A DNA stretch of 64,000 nucleotides from Prevotellamassilia timonensis. Lineage in GTDB: Bacteria > Bacteroidota > Bacteroidia > Bacteroidales > Bacteroidaceae. The notes below the pieces were generated by a model, which saw only the letters and a program-made list of their open reading frames with translations, had not been told where the DNA came from and ran no database searches. The position numbers and the translations under genes are program-made. Shown one piece after another: positions 9,466-18,891 of this stretch. The first letter of the stretch is position 1. The number at the start of each line of letters is the position of its first letter. Location of the stretch: assembly GCF_900106785.1 (NCBI RefSeq), contig NZ_LT629845.1:772055-836054 (forward strand), read 5' to 3'.

Positions 9466-10026
9466 ATGGCAACAAGAATCCGTTTGCAGCGTCATGGCCG
9501 TAAGAGCTACGCTTTTTACAGCATTGTAATCGCTGACGTAAGAGCACCACGTGATGGTAAGTTTACTGAAAAGATTGGTACATACAATCCCAACACCAAT
9601 CCTGCAACAGTAGATTTGAATTTTGAACGCGCCTTGTATTGGGTAGAAAATGGTGCACAGCCTACTGACACCGTACGCAACATCCTTTCTAATGAAGGTG
9701 TGATGCTCATGAAACACCTTAATGGTGGTGTACGCAAGGGCGCATTTGATGAAGCTGCAGCAAAGGCTAAATTTGATGCTTGGAAGCAAGCTAAGGACGC
9801 AAAGGCAACTGCCGCTGCTGACAAGAAGGCTGCTGACAAGAAAGCTGCTGCTGAAGCTCGTCTCGAAGCTGAAAAGAAGGTTAACGAAAAGATAGCAGAG
9901 AAGGTAGCTGAAAAGAAGGCTGCTGAAGCTGCTGCTAAAGCAGAAGCCGAAGCTGCCGCAAAGGCTGCTGCAGAAGCTGAAAACGCTCCCGCAGAGGAAG
10001 CTACAGAAGCACCTGCTGAAGCTTAA
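9466..10026 (+). CDS. rpsP: 30S ribosomal protein S16 with long tail
   Basis: Residues 1 to about 85 are a standard S16 ([20 protein letters not shown], then [16 protein letters not shown]), a small-subunit assembly protein. The chain then continues to 186 residues, roughly twice the usual bacterial length. The extension is low-complexity and rich in Ala, Lys and Glu (about residues 95-186), ending [10 protein letters not shown]. It is predicted to be helical or disordered. Such tails are common on Bacteroidetes S16, so I read it as genuine rather than a frame error. The gene stands alone, with its own promoter upstream and a terminator just downstream. Confidence 0.95.
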   Translation: MATRIRLQRHGRKSYAFYSIVIADVRAPRDGKFTEKIGTYNPNTNPATVDLNFERALYWVENGAQPTDTVRNILSNEGVMLMKHLNGGVRKGAFDEAAAKAKFDAWKQAKDAKATAAADKKAADKKAAAEARLEAEKKVNEKIAEKVAEKKAAEAAAKAEAEAAAKAAAEAENAPAEEATEAPAEA

Positions 10027-10052
10027 TTTATTCGTTCTTTTGAGCAATCGAG

Positions 10053-10086
10053 TAGGAGATAAGTGCTATCAAGTACTTATCTCCTA
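10053..10086 (+). terminator. Rho-independent terminator after rpsP
   Basis: Perfect 12-bp stem (taggagataagt at 10053-10064, complement at 10075-10086) with a 10-base loop, followed by tttttctt. It lies 27 bases after the rpsP stop. Confidence 0.85.
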
Positions 10087-10149
10087 TTTTTCTTATTTGG
10101 GCATAATAAATTGGGTAGAGCTTGTCTATAGCTTGATGGACCGTCCTAC

Positions 10150-10320
10150 TTATTGTACTCCTTGGTATAATACCCAGACCATATTCGCAAGAACATAGAC
10201 TTCATTAGTAGGACTATACTGATACGTACGAATAGTGCCGCAAAATCCTTCTACGCTCTTTCGCATATCTATGCCTTGAGTATAGAGATGGTAGATGTTA
10301 TTTTCGTTCAGACAAAACAT
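10150..10320 (-). pseudogene. IS66 Orf2 (TnpB) remnant
   Basis: A 56-codon minus-strand ORF beginning MFCLNENNIYHLYTQGIDMR and continuing KSVEGFCGTI matches the start of IS66 TnpB proteins. These carry a Y-x-x-xxxDMRKSxxxL-type motif, and NEVYV precedes the normal FLNRRR segment. After VYV the frame is lost, and the expected RRRNRIKLL continuation is absent or displaced. This is a short, broken copy about half the normal size. An IS66-like terminal sequence lies upstream at 10365-10390. The identification is by recognised motif, not by a search. Confidence 0.6.
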
Positions 10321-10364
10321 AAGTACTTTTTGTCTGTAAAATTCAGACTTTATAGGAGCCTTTT

Positions 10365-10390
10365 CAATACGACTTGCATGGGATGCTTAC
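10365..10390 (-). repeat. IS66-like terminal repeat, copy 1
   Basis: Read on the minus strand this 26-mer begins gtaagcatcccat and matches 60181-60206 in 23 of 26 positions. Here it points into the TnpB remnant. At 60181 it points into the TnpC-like remnant. This is the arrangement expected of terminal inverted repeats of related IS66 elements. Confidence 0.6.
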
Positions 10391-10423
10391 CTTTGATGCT
10401 ATTCTGTGAACTCCAAATAAGAC

Positions 10424-10470
10424 ATAAGCTGCATTGAAAGATTCTCTTCGAATCTTACAATGCAGCTTAT
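10424..10470 (-). terminator. Hairpin terminator after spt
   Basis: Inverted repeat: ataagctgcattg at 10424-10436 and its complement at 10458-10470, with an inner stem of agattc/gaatct type. It lies about 40 bases beyond the spt stop on the minus strand. The T-tract on that strand is weak. Confidence 0.6.
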
Positions 10471-10510
10471 AATATTGTCAAATCCTTTATTGTATTGTTA
10501 TAGAAATGCG

Positions 10511-11698
10511 TTATTTAATTATGCCTAACTCGCAGAACACCTTGCGCAAGGCGGCTACAGCACGATCTACTTGTTCTTTTGTATGAGTGGCCATTAAAGC
10601 TACACGCACGAGCGTGTCTTGAGGGGCGCATGCTGGTGGAATCACTGGATTAATGAACACACCTTCATCAAAGGCACGCGCTGTTGCAACAAAAGTCTTT
10701 TCTGTATCACGCACATACAGCGGAATGATAGGTGATTCTGTGTCGCCTATTTCGAAGCCCTCTTCCTTAAATCGTTTCAATGCGTAACGGGTTACATCCC
10801 ACAGAGCTTCAATACGTTCAGGTTCATTCTGAATGATATGCAAAGCTTCAAGCGCACAAGCTGTAGCAGCAGGCGTATTTGAAGCAGAGAAAATGTATGT
10901 ACGCGCATTATGGCGTAACCAATTTATGATACTTTCGTCTGCAGCAATAAATCCACCGATTGAAGCAAGAGACTTACTAAATGTGCCCATGATCAAGTCT
11001 ACCTCGTCGGTCAAGCCAAAATAGTCGCACACACCACGTCCCTGATGACCGAATACTCCAATACCATGTGCTTCATCTACCATGATAGTGGCATTGTACT
11101 TATGCTTAAGTTTTACGATTTCAGGCAGATTGGCCAAATCTCCTTCCATAGAGAACACACCATCTACTACAATCAGTTTGACAGACTCGGGAGCACATTT
11201 TTGTAATTGACGCTCCAAATCAGCCATATCATTGTGCTTATATTTCAGACGCTTTGAGAACGATAAACGACAGCCGTCCACAATAGAGGCATGATCGCGA
11301 TCGTCGCAGATGATGTAATCCTCACGTCCTGTAAGAGCGGGAATAACACCAGAATTTACAGTAAATCCCGTAGAGAAGCATAAAGCATCGTCCTTACCTA
11401 CAAATTCGGCCAGTTCTTTTTCGAGTTGCAAATGCAGGTACAACGTACCATTAAGGAAACGCGAACCAGCACAACCTGAACCATATTTTTCCATGGCCTT
11501 AATACCTGCCTCAATAATGCGTTCGTCACCGGGCAGTCCGGTATACGCATTTGAGCCAAACATCAACACGTGATGTCCACCCATCTCAACCTCGGTACCT
11601 TGTTTACCTTCAATTGCACGGAAATAAGGATATACACCCTTTGCTTTGTATTGTTGTGGCAAGGTGTATTTTGCTAATCTGTCTTGTAATATGCCCAT
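10511..11698 (-). CDS. spt: Serine palmitoyltransferase (alpha-oxoamine synthase)
   Basis: PLP enzyme of 395 residues in the alpha-oxoamine synthase family. In Bacteroidales the enzyme of this type condenses serine with an acyl-CoA to start sphingolipid synthesis. Family residues are visible: DHASIVDGC (H137) that stacks on PLP, VDEAHGIG with the PLP aspartate (D208), and the Schiff-base lysine K242 in GTFSKSLASIGG. Glycine-C-acetyltransferase (kbl) and AONS (bioF) are close relatives. The N-terminal MGILQDRLAKY and the absence of biotin or threonine-catabolism neighbours favour SPT. The gene stands alone, with a TACCTTTG box (complement of 11766-11773) upstream. Confidence 0.82.
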   Translation of the reverse strand: MGILQDRLAKYTLPQQYKAKGVYPYFRAIEGKQGTEVEMGGHHVLMFGSNAYTGLPGDERIIEAGIKAMEKYGSGCAGSRFLNGTLYLHLQLEKELAEFVGKDDALCFSTGFTVNSGVIPALTGREDYIICDDRDHASIVDGCRLSFSKRLKYKHNDMADLERQLQKCAPESVKLIVVDGVFSMEGDLANLPEIVKLKHKYNATIMVDEAHGIGVFGHQGRGVCDYFGLTDEVDLIMGTFSKSLASIGGFIAADESIINWLRHNARTYIFSASNTPAATACALEALHIIQNEPERIEALWDVTRYALKRFKEEGFEIGDTESPIIPLYVRDTEKTFVATARAFDEGVFINPVIPPACAPQDTLVRVALMATHTKEQVDRAVAALRKVFCELGIIK

Positions 11699-11924
11699 TT
11701 TTTATTTTCTTGTTATAGCGCATTGAGGGTCAATCAGCGCCATTCTTTGTTCGTTATTATATGAGCAAAGGTAAGCATTTTTTTATAAATGGCTAAGTGC
11801 TTAGTTAAAAAAATGCACGTTATTGTATTTTCTGTGCTATTGCTCATAAATGGTTAGCTAATAATCTATGTTTTGTCAAGCTTGCAATGAAGATTTCGCT
11901 GATAGTTACCATTGAGTTACTTAT

Positions 11925-13880
11925 TTATTTCAGTACTACACGATCGCCTAATACTTTTGCCAATTTACGCTCAATCTGGCTTAATTGCATATACTCCTTC
12001 ATTAAGGATTCGGCCTTTAAGGTGTCAGTCTGTAACTGGGGATTGCGCAGTTGTATTAGTATTTGTTGCAATTGACCTTTTATCACTGCATGCTTGTAGT
12101 CGTGTAGTATGCGTGGTACAATATCATCGAGTTTATACTTATCTTCGACATATTGCTCACGTTGCCGGCTACTCAAAATAAAATCATCTTGGCCCACCAT
12201 TGCAGCAAATTTACTAATTCGTGGATCGGGGTGATTAAGGAAATAGGGTAGGGATTCCCACTCCTTGTTGGCTGACAACCTCAATGCCTCGGTCAATATT
12301 TGGTTGAGTAGAGGAGTAGTAAGAGTTAGCCCGTCTGACTTGAGGCTGTCTTCAATAAACGCAGCAACAGTAACTTGACCTTCAGAGTTTGCACTGCTTT
12401 CAGTTCTAAGCGCATCAATATACATATTCCCGAATTTCACGACCAAAGACGCCAACATCTCCTCTTCAGCATTACCTTTAACTGTGTTATTCGCATGAGA
12501 CGGAGTACCATGTTCGTCAGAACCATCAGGCTGTTGTTTGTTTTCATCACCCGAATAGTCTGATGATACCTGTTTGCGGTGCTGCTTGTTTATTTCATTA
12601 ACAATCAGTTCTTCATTAACTGACAGGGAAACAGCACTTTCCTTGATATACATCTGACGCACGACCTCATTGGGAATAACAGAGATACTATGAACCACAT
12701 CTGTTATCAATTCGGCACGTTTGATAGGGTCTCCTTCCGCACCTTTCAAGAGAAGGTTTGTTTTGAATTTAATGAAATCTACTTGGTGCTGATCAATGTA
12801 GTTTTGAAAATCCTCAGCCCGGTGTTTGCGTGCAAAACTGTCCGGGTCATCGCCATCTGGCAACAAAAGAACCTTGATATTCAGGCCCTCGGCAAGTAAC
12901 ATATCTATACCACGCAAACTTGCCTTAATACCTGCAGCGTCACCATCGTAAAGTACCGTTATGTTTTCAGTAAAACGATGTAACAGACGTATTTGTCCCT
13001 CTGTTAACGATGTACCAGACGAAGCGACAACATTTTCCACTCCAGATTGATGCATGGATATAACGTCCGTGTATCCTTCTACCAAGAAACATCTACCATG
13101 TTTCACGATAGCTTGTTTTGCTTGGTAAAGTCCATATAGCTCATGGCTTTTGCTATATATCTCGCTCTCTGGAGAATTGACATATTTACCAACGTTCTTG
13201 TGCTTTTCAGTATTCAGGACTCTGCCGCCAAAAGCCACAACACGCCCGGAAACAGTGTGCACAGGAAAAATGACGCGACCATGATATCGATCGAACAAGT
13301 GTCCATCTTCTGTTTGATAACACAATCCCGTTTTAAGCAAGTATTCTTTACTAAAACCATGTGCCATGGCAGCGTTAGCAAAAGCGTCACGTTGTTCTAA
13401 CGAATATCCAAGATTGAATTTTCTAATTATATCATCTCGAAAACCACGCGAACGGAAGTATGCCATGCCGATTGCAACGCCATCAACGTTATCATGCAAT
13501 ATATTTTGAAAATAATTGTTGGCCCACTCATTTAGAGCGAACATACTTTCACGTTCGCTCTGTTCAATTCGCTCTGTATCGGTCAACTCTTTCTCTTTGA
13601 CTTCGATACCATATTTGCGTCCTAACCATTTTATTGCCTCTGGATAGGTCATCTGCTCCAGTTCCATCAAGAAGTGAACAGCATTGCCGCCTTTTCCACA
13701 TGAGAAGCATTTGCACAGTTGCTTAGCTGGTGATACGCTAAAGGAAGGTGTACGTTCGTTGTGAAATGGACATAAACCTTTGTAATTTGCACCAGATTTG
13801 CGTAAGGTCACAAATTCCTTCACCACATCTACAATATCTGTGGCGTCCATTACTCGCTGAATAGTAGCCCTGTCAATCAT
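11925..13880 (-). CDS. dnaG: DNA primase
   Basis: DnaG makes RNA primers at the replication fork. The 651-residue chain shows the CHC2 zinc domain near the N-terminus (CPFHNERTPSFSV, then CKCFSCGKGG at about residues 38-66). The primase catalytic core follows, with the Toprim motifs LVEGYTDVISM (about 268) and LYDGDAAG (about 313). The C-terminal third, which would contact the helicase, is weakly conserved and includes a polar stretch around residues 440-470. Start is ATG at 13880 (MIDRATIQRVMDAT), the usual primase N-terminus. It overlaps no neighbour. Confidence 0.95.
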   Translation of the reverse strand: MIDRATIQRVMDATDIVDVVKEFVTLRKSGANYKGLCPFHNERTPSFSVSPAKQLCKCFSCGKGGNAVHFLMELEQMTYPEAIKWLGRKYGIEVKEKELTDTERIEQSERESMFALNEWANNYFQNILHDNVDGVAIGMAYFRSRGFRDDIIRKFNLGYSLEQRDAFANAAMAHGFSKEYLLKTGLCYQTEDGHLFDRYHGRVIFPVHTVSGRVVAFGGRVLNTEKHKNVGKYVNSPESEIYSKSHELYGLYQAKQAIVKHGRCFLVEGYTDVISMHQSGVENVVASSGTSLTEGQIRLLHRFTENITVLYDGDAAGIKASLRGIDMLLAEGLNIKVLLLPDGDDPDSFARKHRAEDFQNYIDQHQVDFIKFKTNLLLKGAEGDPIKRAELITDVVHSISVIPNEVVRQMYIKESAVSLSVNEELIVNEINKQHRKQVSSDYSGDENKQQPDGSDEHGTPSHANNTVKGNAEEEMLASLVVKFGNMYIDALRTESSANSEGQVTVAAFIEDSLKSDGLTLTTPLLNQILTEALRLSANKEWESLPYFLNHPDPRISKFAAMVGQDDFILSSRQREQYVEDKYKLDDIVPRILHDYKHAVIKGQLQQILIQLRNPQLQTDTLKAESLMKEYMQLSQIERKLAKVLGDRVVLK

Positions 13881-13966
13881 AAATTACAGAATAGGGGGTG
13901 TTATACGTTGATCGGTAATTCGCTATTAAACATAACATACATTCTTTTCAAAACGAGAGAGTGATG

Positions 13967-14449
13967 TCAATCCTGCGATATAGCATTGGCAAAGAGCCGG
14001 GCCGCGGTTCTGACCATTTCAGAGCATGGTCTCTTTTTGTAATAAGAATCTGTGCGTTCAGAGGCTTGTGCTGTGATTTCAGCATTTGGTTTAAGTCCGA
14101 GAAGTTCCGCGCAAATGATACTACCGTTTATTTGCTTAAAAGATTCAGCAAGTTTTTGTACCATTGCGTAATTGCGGCTTTTACCTTCACGGTCAGAGCC
14201 GATGGTTGTACCACTTTGTAAACCTGCCAAAACAAACATACCACAAGCTGCACCACAAGTTTGTCGCATACGACCAATGCCACCTCCAAATGATGCCGAC
14301 ATGAGCAAAGCCTGTTCCTGCGTAAATCCGTAGAGATCAGCAAATGCTCCAACTACGCTTTGTGAACAATTATATCCTTCTTTGAAAAGCTGTACTGCGC
14401 GATCAACACGCAAATCAGCCTCTTCTGGCGTAATATGAACTTTTACCAT
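13967..14449 (-). CDS. C_GCAxxG_C_C family protein
   Basis: This 160-residue protein belongs to the C_GCAxxG_C_C family, named for its spaced cysteines. The motif is seen as CSQSVV (about residue 29), TCGAACGMFVLAG (about 65-77), then CAEL (about 113) and a late CSEM. The pattern suggests metal or FeS binding. The molecular function of the family is not established. Similar proteins are often near redox or membrane transport genes, but here it follows dnaG in the same orientation with a gap of about 86 bases, which gives no functional clue. Start ATG 14449. Confidence 0.85.
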   Translation of the reverse strand: MVKVHITPEEADLRVDRAVQLFKEGYNCSQSVVGAFADLYGFTQEQALLMSASFGGGIGRMRQTCGAACGMFVLAGLQSGTTIGSDREGKSRNYAMVQKLAESFKQINGSIICAELLGLKPNAEITAQASERTDSYYKKRPCSEMVRTAARLFANAISQD

Positions 14450-14529
14450 TTTATCTTGCAGTTAAACGATATATCTTGTTACCTTTGCACAAAGGTTTGA
14501 ACTTTGTGTAAATAACAAGCATATTATAA

Positions 14530-14938
14530 ATGACTAATTATTTTGTACGATATTTGCTGCTTCTCTTGCCAACAATACTAATATCATGTAAAGATGGTTT
14601 TGATAAGGAATTAGAGAGAAAAGCAAAAGAATTTACTACTAACAGATGTCCCATTGAGGTAGAAAGTGGAACAACTCTTGACAGTTTAACGTACGATTCA
14701 AATCGAAGGATATATACGTCATATTATTTCACTTAACGGAACGAATGAGCCGTTTTACAGCAGCAATGCTCCCCTACTCCATCAAATGCTTTTGCAGCGT
14801 CTGAAAAGCAGCGCTGATTACAAAGACATAAAGGCGGCAAAGGTCACCTTTGGCTTTATCTATATATCTAAAACAGACGGACACACTGTATATCATACTG
14901 AAATCGGACCAGCCGAATACGAAGTAAATAGACAATAA
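14530..14938 (+). pseudogene. Small lipoprotein gene broken by a frameshift
   Basis: The first frame (14530-14736, 68 codons) starts MTNYFVRYLLLLLPTILISC, a lipoprotein signal with lipobox ILISC. It ends in an early stop right after RRIYTSYYFT. From about 14720 the +1 frame reads on without a stop, as LNGTNEPFYSSNAPLL, to a natural stop at 14936-14938 (ending YEVNRQ). This looks like one protein of about 136 residues split by a single-base change near 14720-14733. It could be a real mutation or a sequencing error. A TACCTTTG box at 14480-14487 may drive it. No family recognised. Confidence 0.65.
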
Positions 14939-15032
14939 AGAACAGCATCTTATCGTCATATCTACTAAGTCCTCCGAGGCCTGATCGCATTCAAAATGTT
15001 TTATTACTTAACAGCGTGCCTACACAAAAAAC

Positions 15033-15281
15033 TTAATTCATTTGTTTAAGAGCACAGGCTAACTGATCCGGGCATGATGTAGACTTGTTGCCACATTTTA
15101 TGCCGCAAAGACGTGAAATAACATCATCTTTGTGCATACCCTTAATCAAAGCACTAATGCCCTTCAAATTTCCCGGGCACCCTCCTACAAATGACACATC
15201 AGAAACACGATCGTCATCAGTAAGTTCTATATGTATCAACTTGGAGCAAGTACCCTGAGGTTGAAAATCCATTTGTTTCAT
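15033..15281 (-). CDS. TSCPD domain protein (TIGR03905-like)
   Basis: A small protein of 82 residues from the ATG at 15281. An upstream TTG at 15290 is also possible. It has the TSCPD motif near the C-terminus (STSCPDQLACAL) plus GGCPGNLKGI in the middle and CGIKCG. This domain also occurs at the C-terminus of some class II ribonucleotide reductases. The free-standing version is described as a conserved family of uncertain function, probably binding a metal through its cysteines. It lies downstream of the hairpin that follows yebC. Confidence 0.8.
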   Translation of the reverse strand: MKQMDFQPQGTCSKLIHIELTDDDRVSDVSFVGGCPGNLKGISALIKGMHKDDVISRLCGIKCGNKSTSCPDQLACALKQMN

Positions 15282-15294
15282 TTGAATCAAATTA

Positions 15295-15376
15295 AAAATA
15301 CGGGTAAACAGTTTGTAGCAAACGAAGGAAAATTCTCCAGTTGTTTGTCTCGCTACAAACTTTTTACCCGTATTTT
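15295..15376 (-). terminator. Long hairpin between yebC and the TSCPD gene
   Basis: Arms 15295-15319 and 15352-15376 pair over about 25 bases with one internal mismatch of three bases (aca against ttt). The loop is 32 bases. On the minus strand the hairpin follows the yebC stop and is followed by TTTTTAATTTG, so it probably ends yebC transcription. It reads as far as the TSCPD start region. Confidence 0.65.
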
Positions 15377-15410
15377 GTGCGTTATTCTATCCAAGGGAAG
15401 ATACACCGTA

Positions 15411-16142
15411 TCAATCCTCAGCAGGCTTCATATTAGTGTAAACAGTTTGTACGTCGTCAAAGTCTTCAAGACGCTCAACCATTTTATCAATGCTTTCACG
15501 TTCTTCGGGAGTAACGTCCTTCACATCGTTTGGAATATATGTAAACTCTGCAGCAAGCACTTCGAAACCATTTTCCTCGAGATGCTTTTGAATCTGAGCG
15601 AAACATTTAGGATCACCATATATGGTAACGCTATTTTCTTCACTGTCCTCGTCAAATTCGTCCTCCACACCATAATCTATAAGGTCGAGAATGAGTTCGT
15701 CCATATCAACGCCTTCCTTCTTACGAATGGTGAATACAGCCTTATGGTCAAAGAGATAAGCAAGCGAACCCATTGTACCAAGGTTGCCGTTAAACTTGTT
15801 AAATACCGAGCGAACGTCGCCAACGGTGCGAGTAGCATTATCGGTCAGAGTATCAACAAAAATGGCTACTCCATGGGGGCCGTAGCCCTCATAAGTCATA
15901 GTCTTGTAATCGCTTTGATCCTTACCGCAAGCATTCTTTATTGCACGCTCAATATTATCTTTGGGCATATTTTCACGCTTGCATGTTGCGATGATTGCAC
16001 GAAGTGTCGGATTATTTTCGGGTTCAGGACCGCCTGCCTTTACAGCAACAGCTATCTGTTTTCCCAATTTCGTAAATGTACGTGCCATGTGGCCCCAACG
16101 CTTCAATTTCGTAGCTTTTCTGTATTCAAAAGCTCTTCCCAT
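15411..16142 (-). CDS. YebC/PmpR family DNA-binding regulator
   Basis: This 243-residue protein is a clear YebC/TACO1 family member. It starts MGRAFEYRKATKLKRW and contains the typical RAIKNACGK and YEGYGPHGVAIFVDTLTDN segments, followed by the acidic region EDEFDEDSEEN. Members have been described as transcriptional regulators and, more recently, as factors that relieve ribosome stalling. The sequence does not decide between these. Same strand as pheT, 61 bases downstream of its stop, so the two may be co-transcribed. Confidence 0.92.
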   Translation of the reverse strand: MGRAFEYRKATKLKRWGHMARTFTKLGKQIAVAVKAGGPEPENNPTLRAIIATCKRENMPKDNIERAIKNACGKDQSDYKTMTYEGYGPHGVAIFVDTLTDNATRTVGDVRSVFNKFNGNLGTMGSLAYLFDHKAVFTIRKKEGVDMDELILDLIDYGVEDEFDEDSEENSVTIYGDPKCFAQIQKHLEENGFEVLAAEFTYIPNDVKDVTPEERESIDKMVERLEDFDDVQTVYTNMKPAED

Positions 16143-16203
16143 GTGTTATTATATTTAGTTTGGTTTGAAAATCAATGAATAATGTGCTCGTCAGGAAAAA
16201 CTA

Positions 16204-18669
16204 CTAACGAAGTACAGCGCCCAGCTGCTTCTCAAGGTTAGCGACAATTTTTTTCATAATGGCATCCGTCTGTTTGTCATTCATTGTCTTCGTTTCGTCC
16301 TGCAATACGAAGTTCACCGCATAGCTTTTTTTACCTTCAGGCAAGTTATCGCCTTCGTAAACATCAAAGAGCTCAACCTTCTTCAATAATTTCTTTTCAG
16401 AGTTGCGAGCTATTTGCTCAATCTGTGCAAACTCCACATTTTTATCAATCAAAAGGGCCAAATCTCGGCTTACAGCCGGATATTTGCTGATTTCCTTGAA
16501 AGACACGGTATTCTTCTGCAGTTTATTCGTCAACATAGACCAATTTATTTCAGCGTAATAAACCTCTTGGTCTATATCAAAGCGTGATGTAATAGCTTTT
16601 GCCACAAGTCCCAACTCTACCAGGACCTTGCCATTCCTATCAGAAACAGACAAGCTCTTAGCAAAGATATCATTAGAACCCTGTCCAATGCGCATACCAC
16701 CAAGTTCATAACCCAGTCGTACCAAGATGTTCATCACATAGGCCTTCAACTGGTAAACAGAAGTAGCTTCGTTTGCATGAGCCCACGAACCTTCTATATG
16801 ATTCCCGGTGAGCCATAGACCGATGAAATGAGCCTGGCTATATGCATTAAGCGAATGGTCTGCAGTGTGTTTTTTTGAATTATAGTAATAGCAGTTACCA
16901 GTTTCAAAGAAACGCAGATTTTTGCTCTTACGATTAACGTTGTGTGCGATGCTCTCCAAGCCACCAAACAACAAAGTCTGACGCATCACGTTCAAGTCGC
17001 TACTCAACGGATTTAACACCCGTACCAATTCGGCAGGTGCATATGTTTCAAGTCCGTCATAATAGCTTTCCTTTGTAAGAGAATTATTCAGTATTTCGCG
17101 GAAGCCTTGTCCAACAAGTTGCTCAGCTATTATATTCTCTAATTTATTTGAACGATCCACATCCCCCTTAATTGTCAGGCTCGACTTTACAGAGGTAGGA
17201 ATTTCAACATTGTTGTAACCATAAATACGCAAGATATCCTCCACCACATCGCAAGGGCGTTGTACATCAACACGATAGGCTGGAATCTCAAGTGATATGC
17301 TGTCCTCAGTTTCGCCAACGATCTTCATATCAAGCGAAGTAACAATTTCCTTTATCACCTCAACAGGAATCGTCTTGCCAATCAAATCGTGAACATACTT
17401 GTAGTCAAGCTTTACTTCAAATTTCTTCACCAAGCCTTCGGCTTCCACATCTTTGATATCCATGCTTATAGTACCGCCGGCCAATTCCTTAACCAGCATA
17501 GCTGCAACTTTAAGTGCATATATCTGGCCGTCGGGGTCCACGCCACGTTCAAAACGGAAAGAGGCATCTGTACTTAAGCCGTGACGGCGAGCGCTTTTTC
17601 TTATCCATGTTGGGTGGAAATATGCACTTTCTAACAGCACGTCCTTTGTTGTATCATAGGTGCCAGAACCACGTCCGCCCATCACACCAGCGATACACAT
17701 CGGTTCTTTTGCATTACAAATAGCCAAATCACGGTCTGTCAATGTGTGCTCCACGCCATCAAGCGTTTGGAATTTTGTACCATCAGGCATTGCCTTAACC
17801 ACAATTTTATTTCCGTCTATCATGTCTGCATCAAAGCAATGCAACGGCTGTCCATAAGCCATCATTACGTAATTCGTAATGTCAACAATATTGTTGATGG
17901 GACGCAATCCTATTGTGTTTAATTTTTCTTTAAGCCATTCAGGACTTTCCTTCACCTCGCAGCCCTTGATAGTAACTGCACAATAGCGCGGACATGCTTC
18001 AGTATTTTGGACATCAATATCGATATTCAAGTCATTGTTGTCTACCTTAAAGCCCGACACGTCCATGCGATGTAGAGACGTCTTATAACCGTTACGAATA
18101 AGCCACGCATACAAATCGCGGGCTACACCATAGTGTGAGCAAGCATCAGCGCGATTGGGGGTTATGTCAACCTCAATTACCCAATCACTCTCCAAGTTGT
18201 AATACTGAGCAGCTTTCATGCCAGTCACAGCATCCTCGGGCAATACGATGATGCCATCATGGCTCTCACCTACCCCGATTTCGTCCTCTGCACACAACAT
18301 GCCATAGCTCTCAACACCTCTCAACTTCGACTTCTTTATAGTAAAGCATTGATCGCCATCGTATAATTTTGTACCGAGCGTTGCTGCGATAACCTTCTGT
18401 CCAGCAGCCACATTCGGAGCACCGCACACAATTTGTACAGGTTCACCTGTGCCCAGATCCACCTGGCACACATGCATGTGGTCACTATTTGGGTGCGGCT
18501 CACATGTCAAAACGTGTGCTACGACAAGACCTTCCAAGCCTCCTTTAATAGCTTGAATTTCTTCTACACCATCAACTTCAAGTCCTTCACTTGTTAGCGC
18601 ATCAGCTACCTCTTGCGGATTAAGGTCGAAATCGACGTATTCTTTAAGCCACTTGTATGATATATTCAT
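16204..18669 (-). CDS. pheT: Phenylalanine-tRNA ligase beta subunit
   Basis: This 821-residue subunit works with PheS (not in this window) to charge tRNA-Phe. Domains in order: N-terminal tRNA-binding OB fold (about 40-150, with VCGAPNVAAGQKV), B3/B4 editing domain (about 215-390), B5 domain, a core synthetase-like fold, and the C-terminal anticodon-binding FDX-ACB domain (about 730-821, KYPAVSRDLALLID). Its length is normal for the bacterial beta subunit. Start ATG 18669 (MNISYKWLKEYVDFDL). pheS is unlinked, so pheST is split here. A consensus promoter lies directly upstream. Confidence 0.97.
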   Translation of the reverse strand: MNISYKWLKEYVDFDLNPQEVADALTSEGLEVDGVEEIQAIKGGLEGLVVAHVLTCEPHPNSDHMHVCQVDLGTGEPVQIVCGAPNVAAGQKVIAATLGTKLYDGDQCFTIKKSKLRGVESYGMLCAEDEIGVGESHDGIIVLPEDAVTGMKAAQYYNLESDWVIEVDITPNRADACSHYGVARDLYAWLIRNGYKTSLHRMDVSGFKVDNNDLNIDIDVQNTEACPRYCAVTIKGCEVKESPEWLKEKLNTIGLRPINNIVDITNYVMMAYGQPLHCFDADMIDGNKIVVKAMPDGTKFQTLDGVEHTLTDRDLAICNAKEPMCIAGVMGGRGSGTYDTTKDVLLESAYFHPTWIRKSARRHGLSTDASFRFERGVDPDGQIYALKVAAMLVKELAGGTISMDIKDVEAEGLVKKFEVKLDYKYVHDLIGKTIPVEVIKEIVTSLDMKIVGETEDSISLEIPAYRVDVQRPCDVVEDILRIYGYNNVEIPTSVKSSLTIKGDVDRSNKLENIIAEQLVGQGFREILNNSLTKESYYDGLETYAPAELVRVLNPLSSDLNVMRQTLLFGGLESIAHNVNRKSKNLRFFETGNCYYYNSKKHTADHSLNAYSQAHFIGLWLTGNHIEGSWAHANEATSVYQLKAYVMNILVRLGYELGGMRIGQGSNDIFAKSLSVSDRNGKVLVELGLVAKAITSRFDIDQEVYYAEINWSMLTNKLQKNTVSFKEISKYPAVSRDLALLIDKNVEFAQIEQIARNSEKKLLKKVELFDVYEGDNLPEGKKSYAVNFVLQDETKTMNDKQTDAIMKKIVANLEKQLGAVLR

Positions 18670-18699
18670 TGCTTTGTGCTATAAATTTATATTTTCGGG

Positions 18700-18730
18700 C
18701 AAAAGTACATTTTTTTTTGCTGATAGCAAA
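18700..18730 (-). promoter_or_regulatory. Bacteroidetes-type promoter of pheT
   Basis: On the minus strand, TTTG (complement of 18727-18730) and TACTTTTG (complement of 18700-18707) are spaced by 19 bases. This fits TTTG-N19-TAnnTTTG. It lies 30 bases before the pheT start. Confidence 0.8.
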
Positions 18731-18844
18731 GAAATACCCACGATTAACTGCCGCATTTCGGCTATTAAGTAGGTATTCAAAAAACAGTTTATATAATCAT
18801 GTTTACATTCCCCCACAAATCTGCCAGCATCTCCCCCAAAACAA

Positions 18845-18885
18845 TTCAGACCAAGGTCACAATCAAAATATGACCTTGGTCTGAA
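18845..18885 (-). terminator. Terminator of the nqr operon
   Basis: A perfect 15-bp stem (ttcagaccaaggtca at 18845-18859, complement at 18871-18885) with an 11-base loop. It begins seven bases beyond the nqrF stop. The following T-tract on the minus strand is short (TTGTTTTG). Confidence 0.8.
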
Positions 18886-18891
18886 CCAATT

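Noticed and set aside
15231-16178. Long plus-strand ORF of 315 codons
   Set aside because: It is antisense to yebC and the TSCPD gene, which are well supported, and has no recognisable family.
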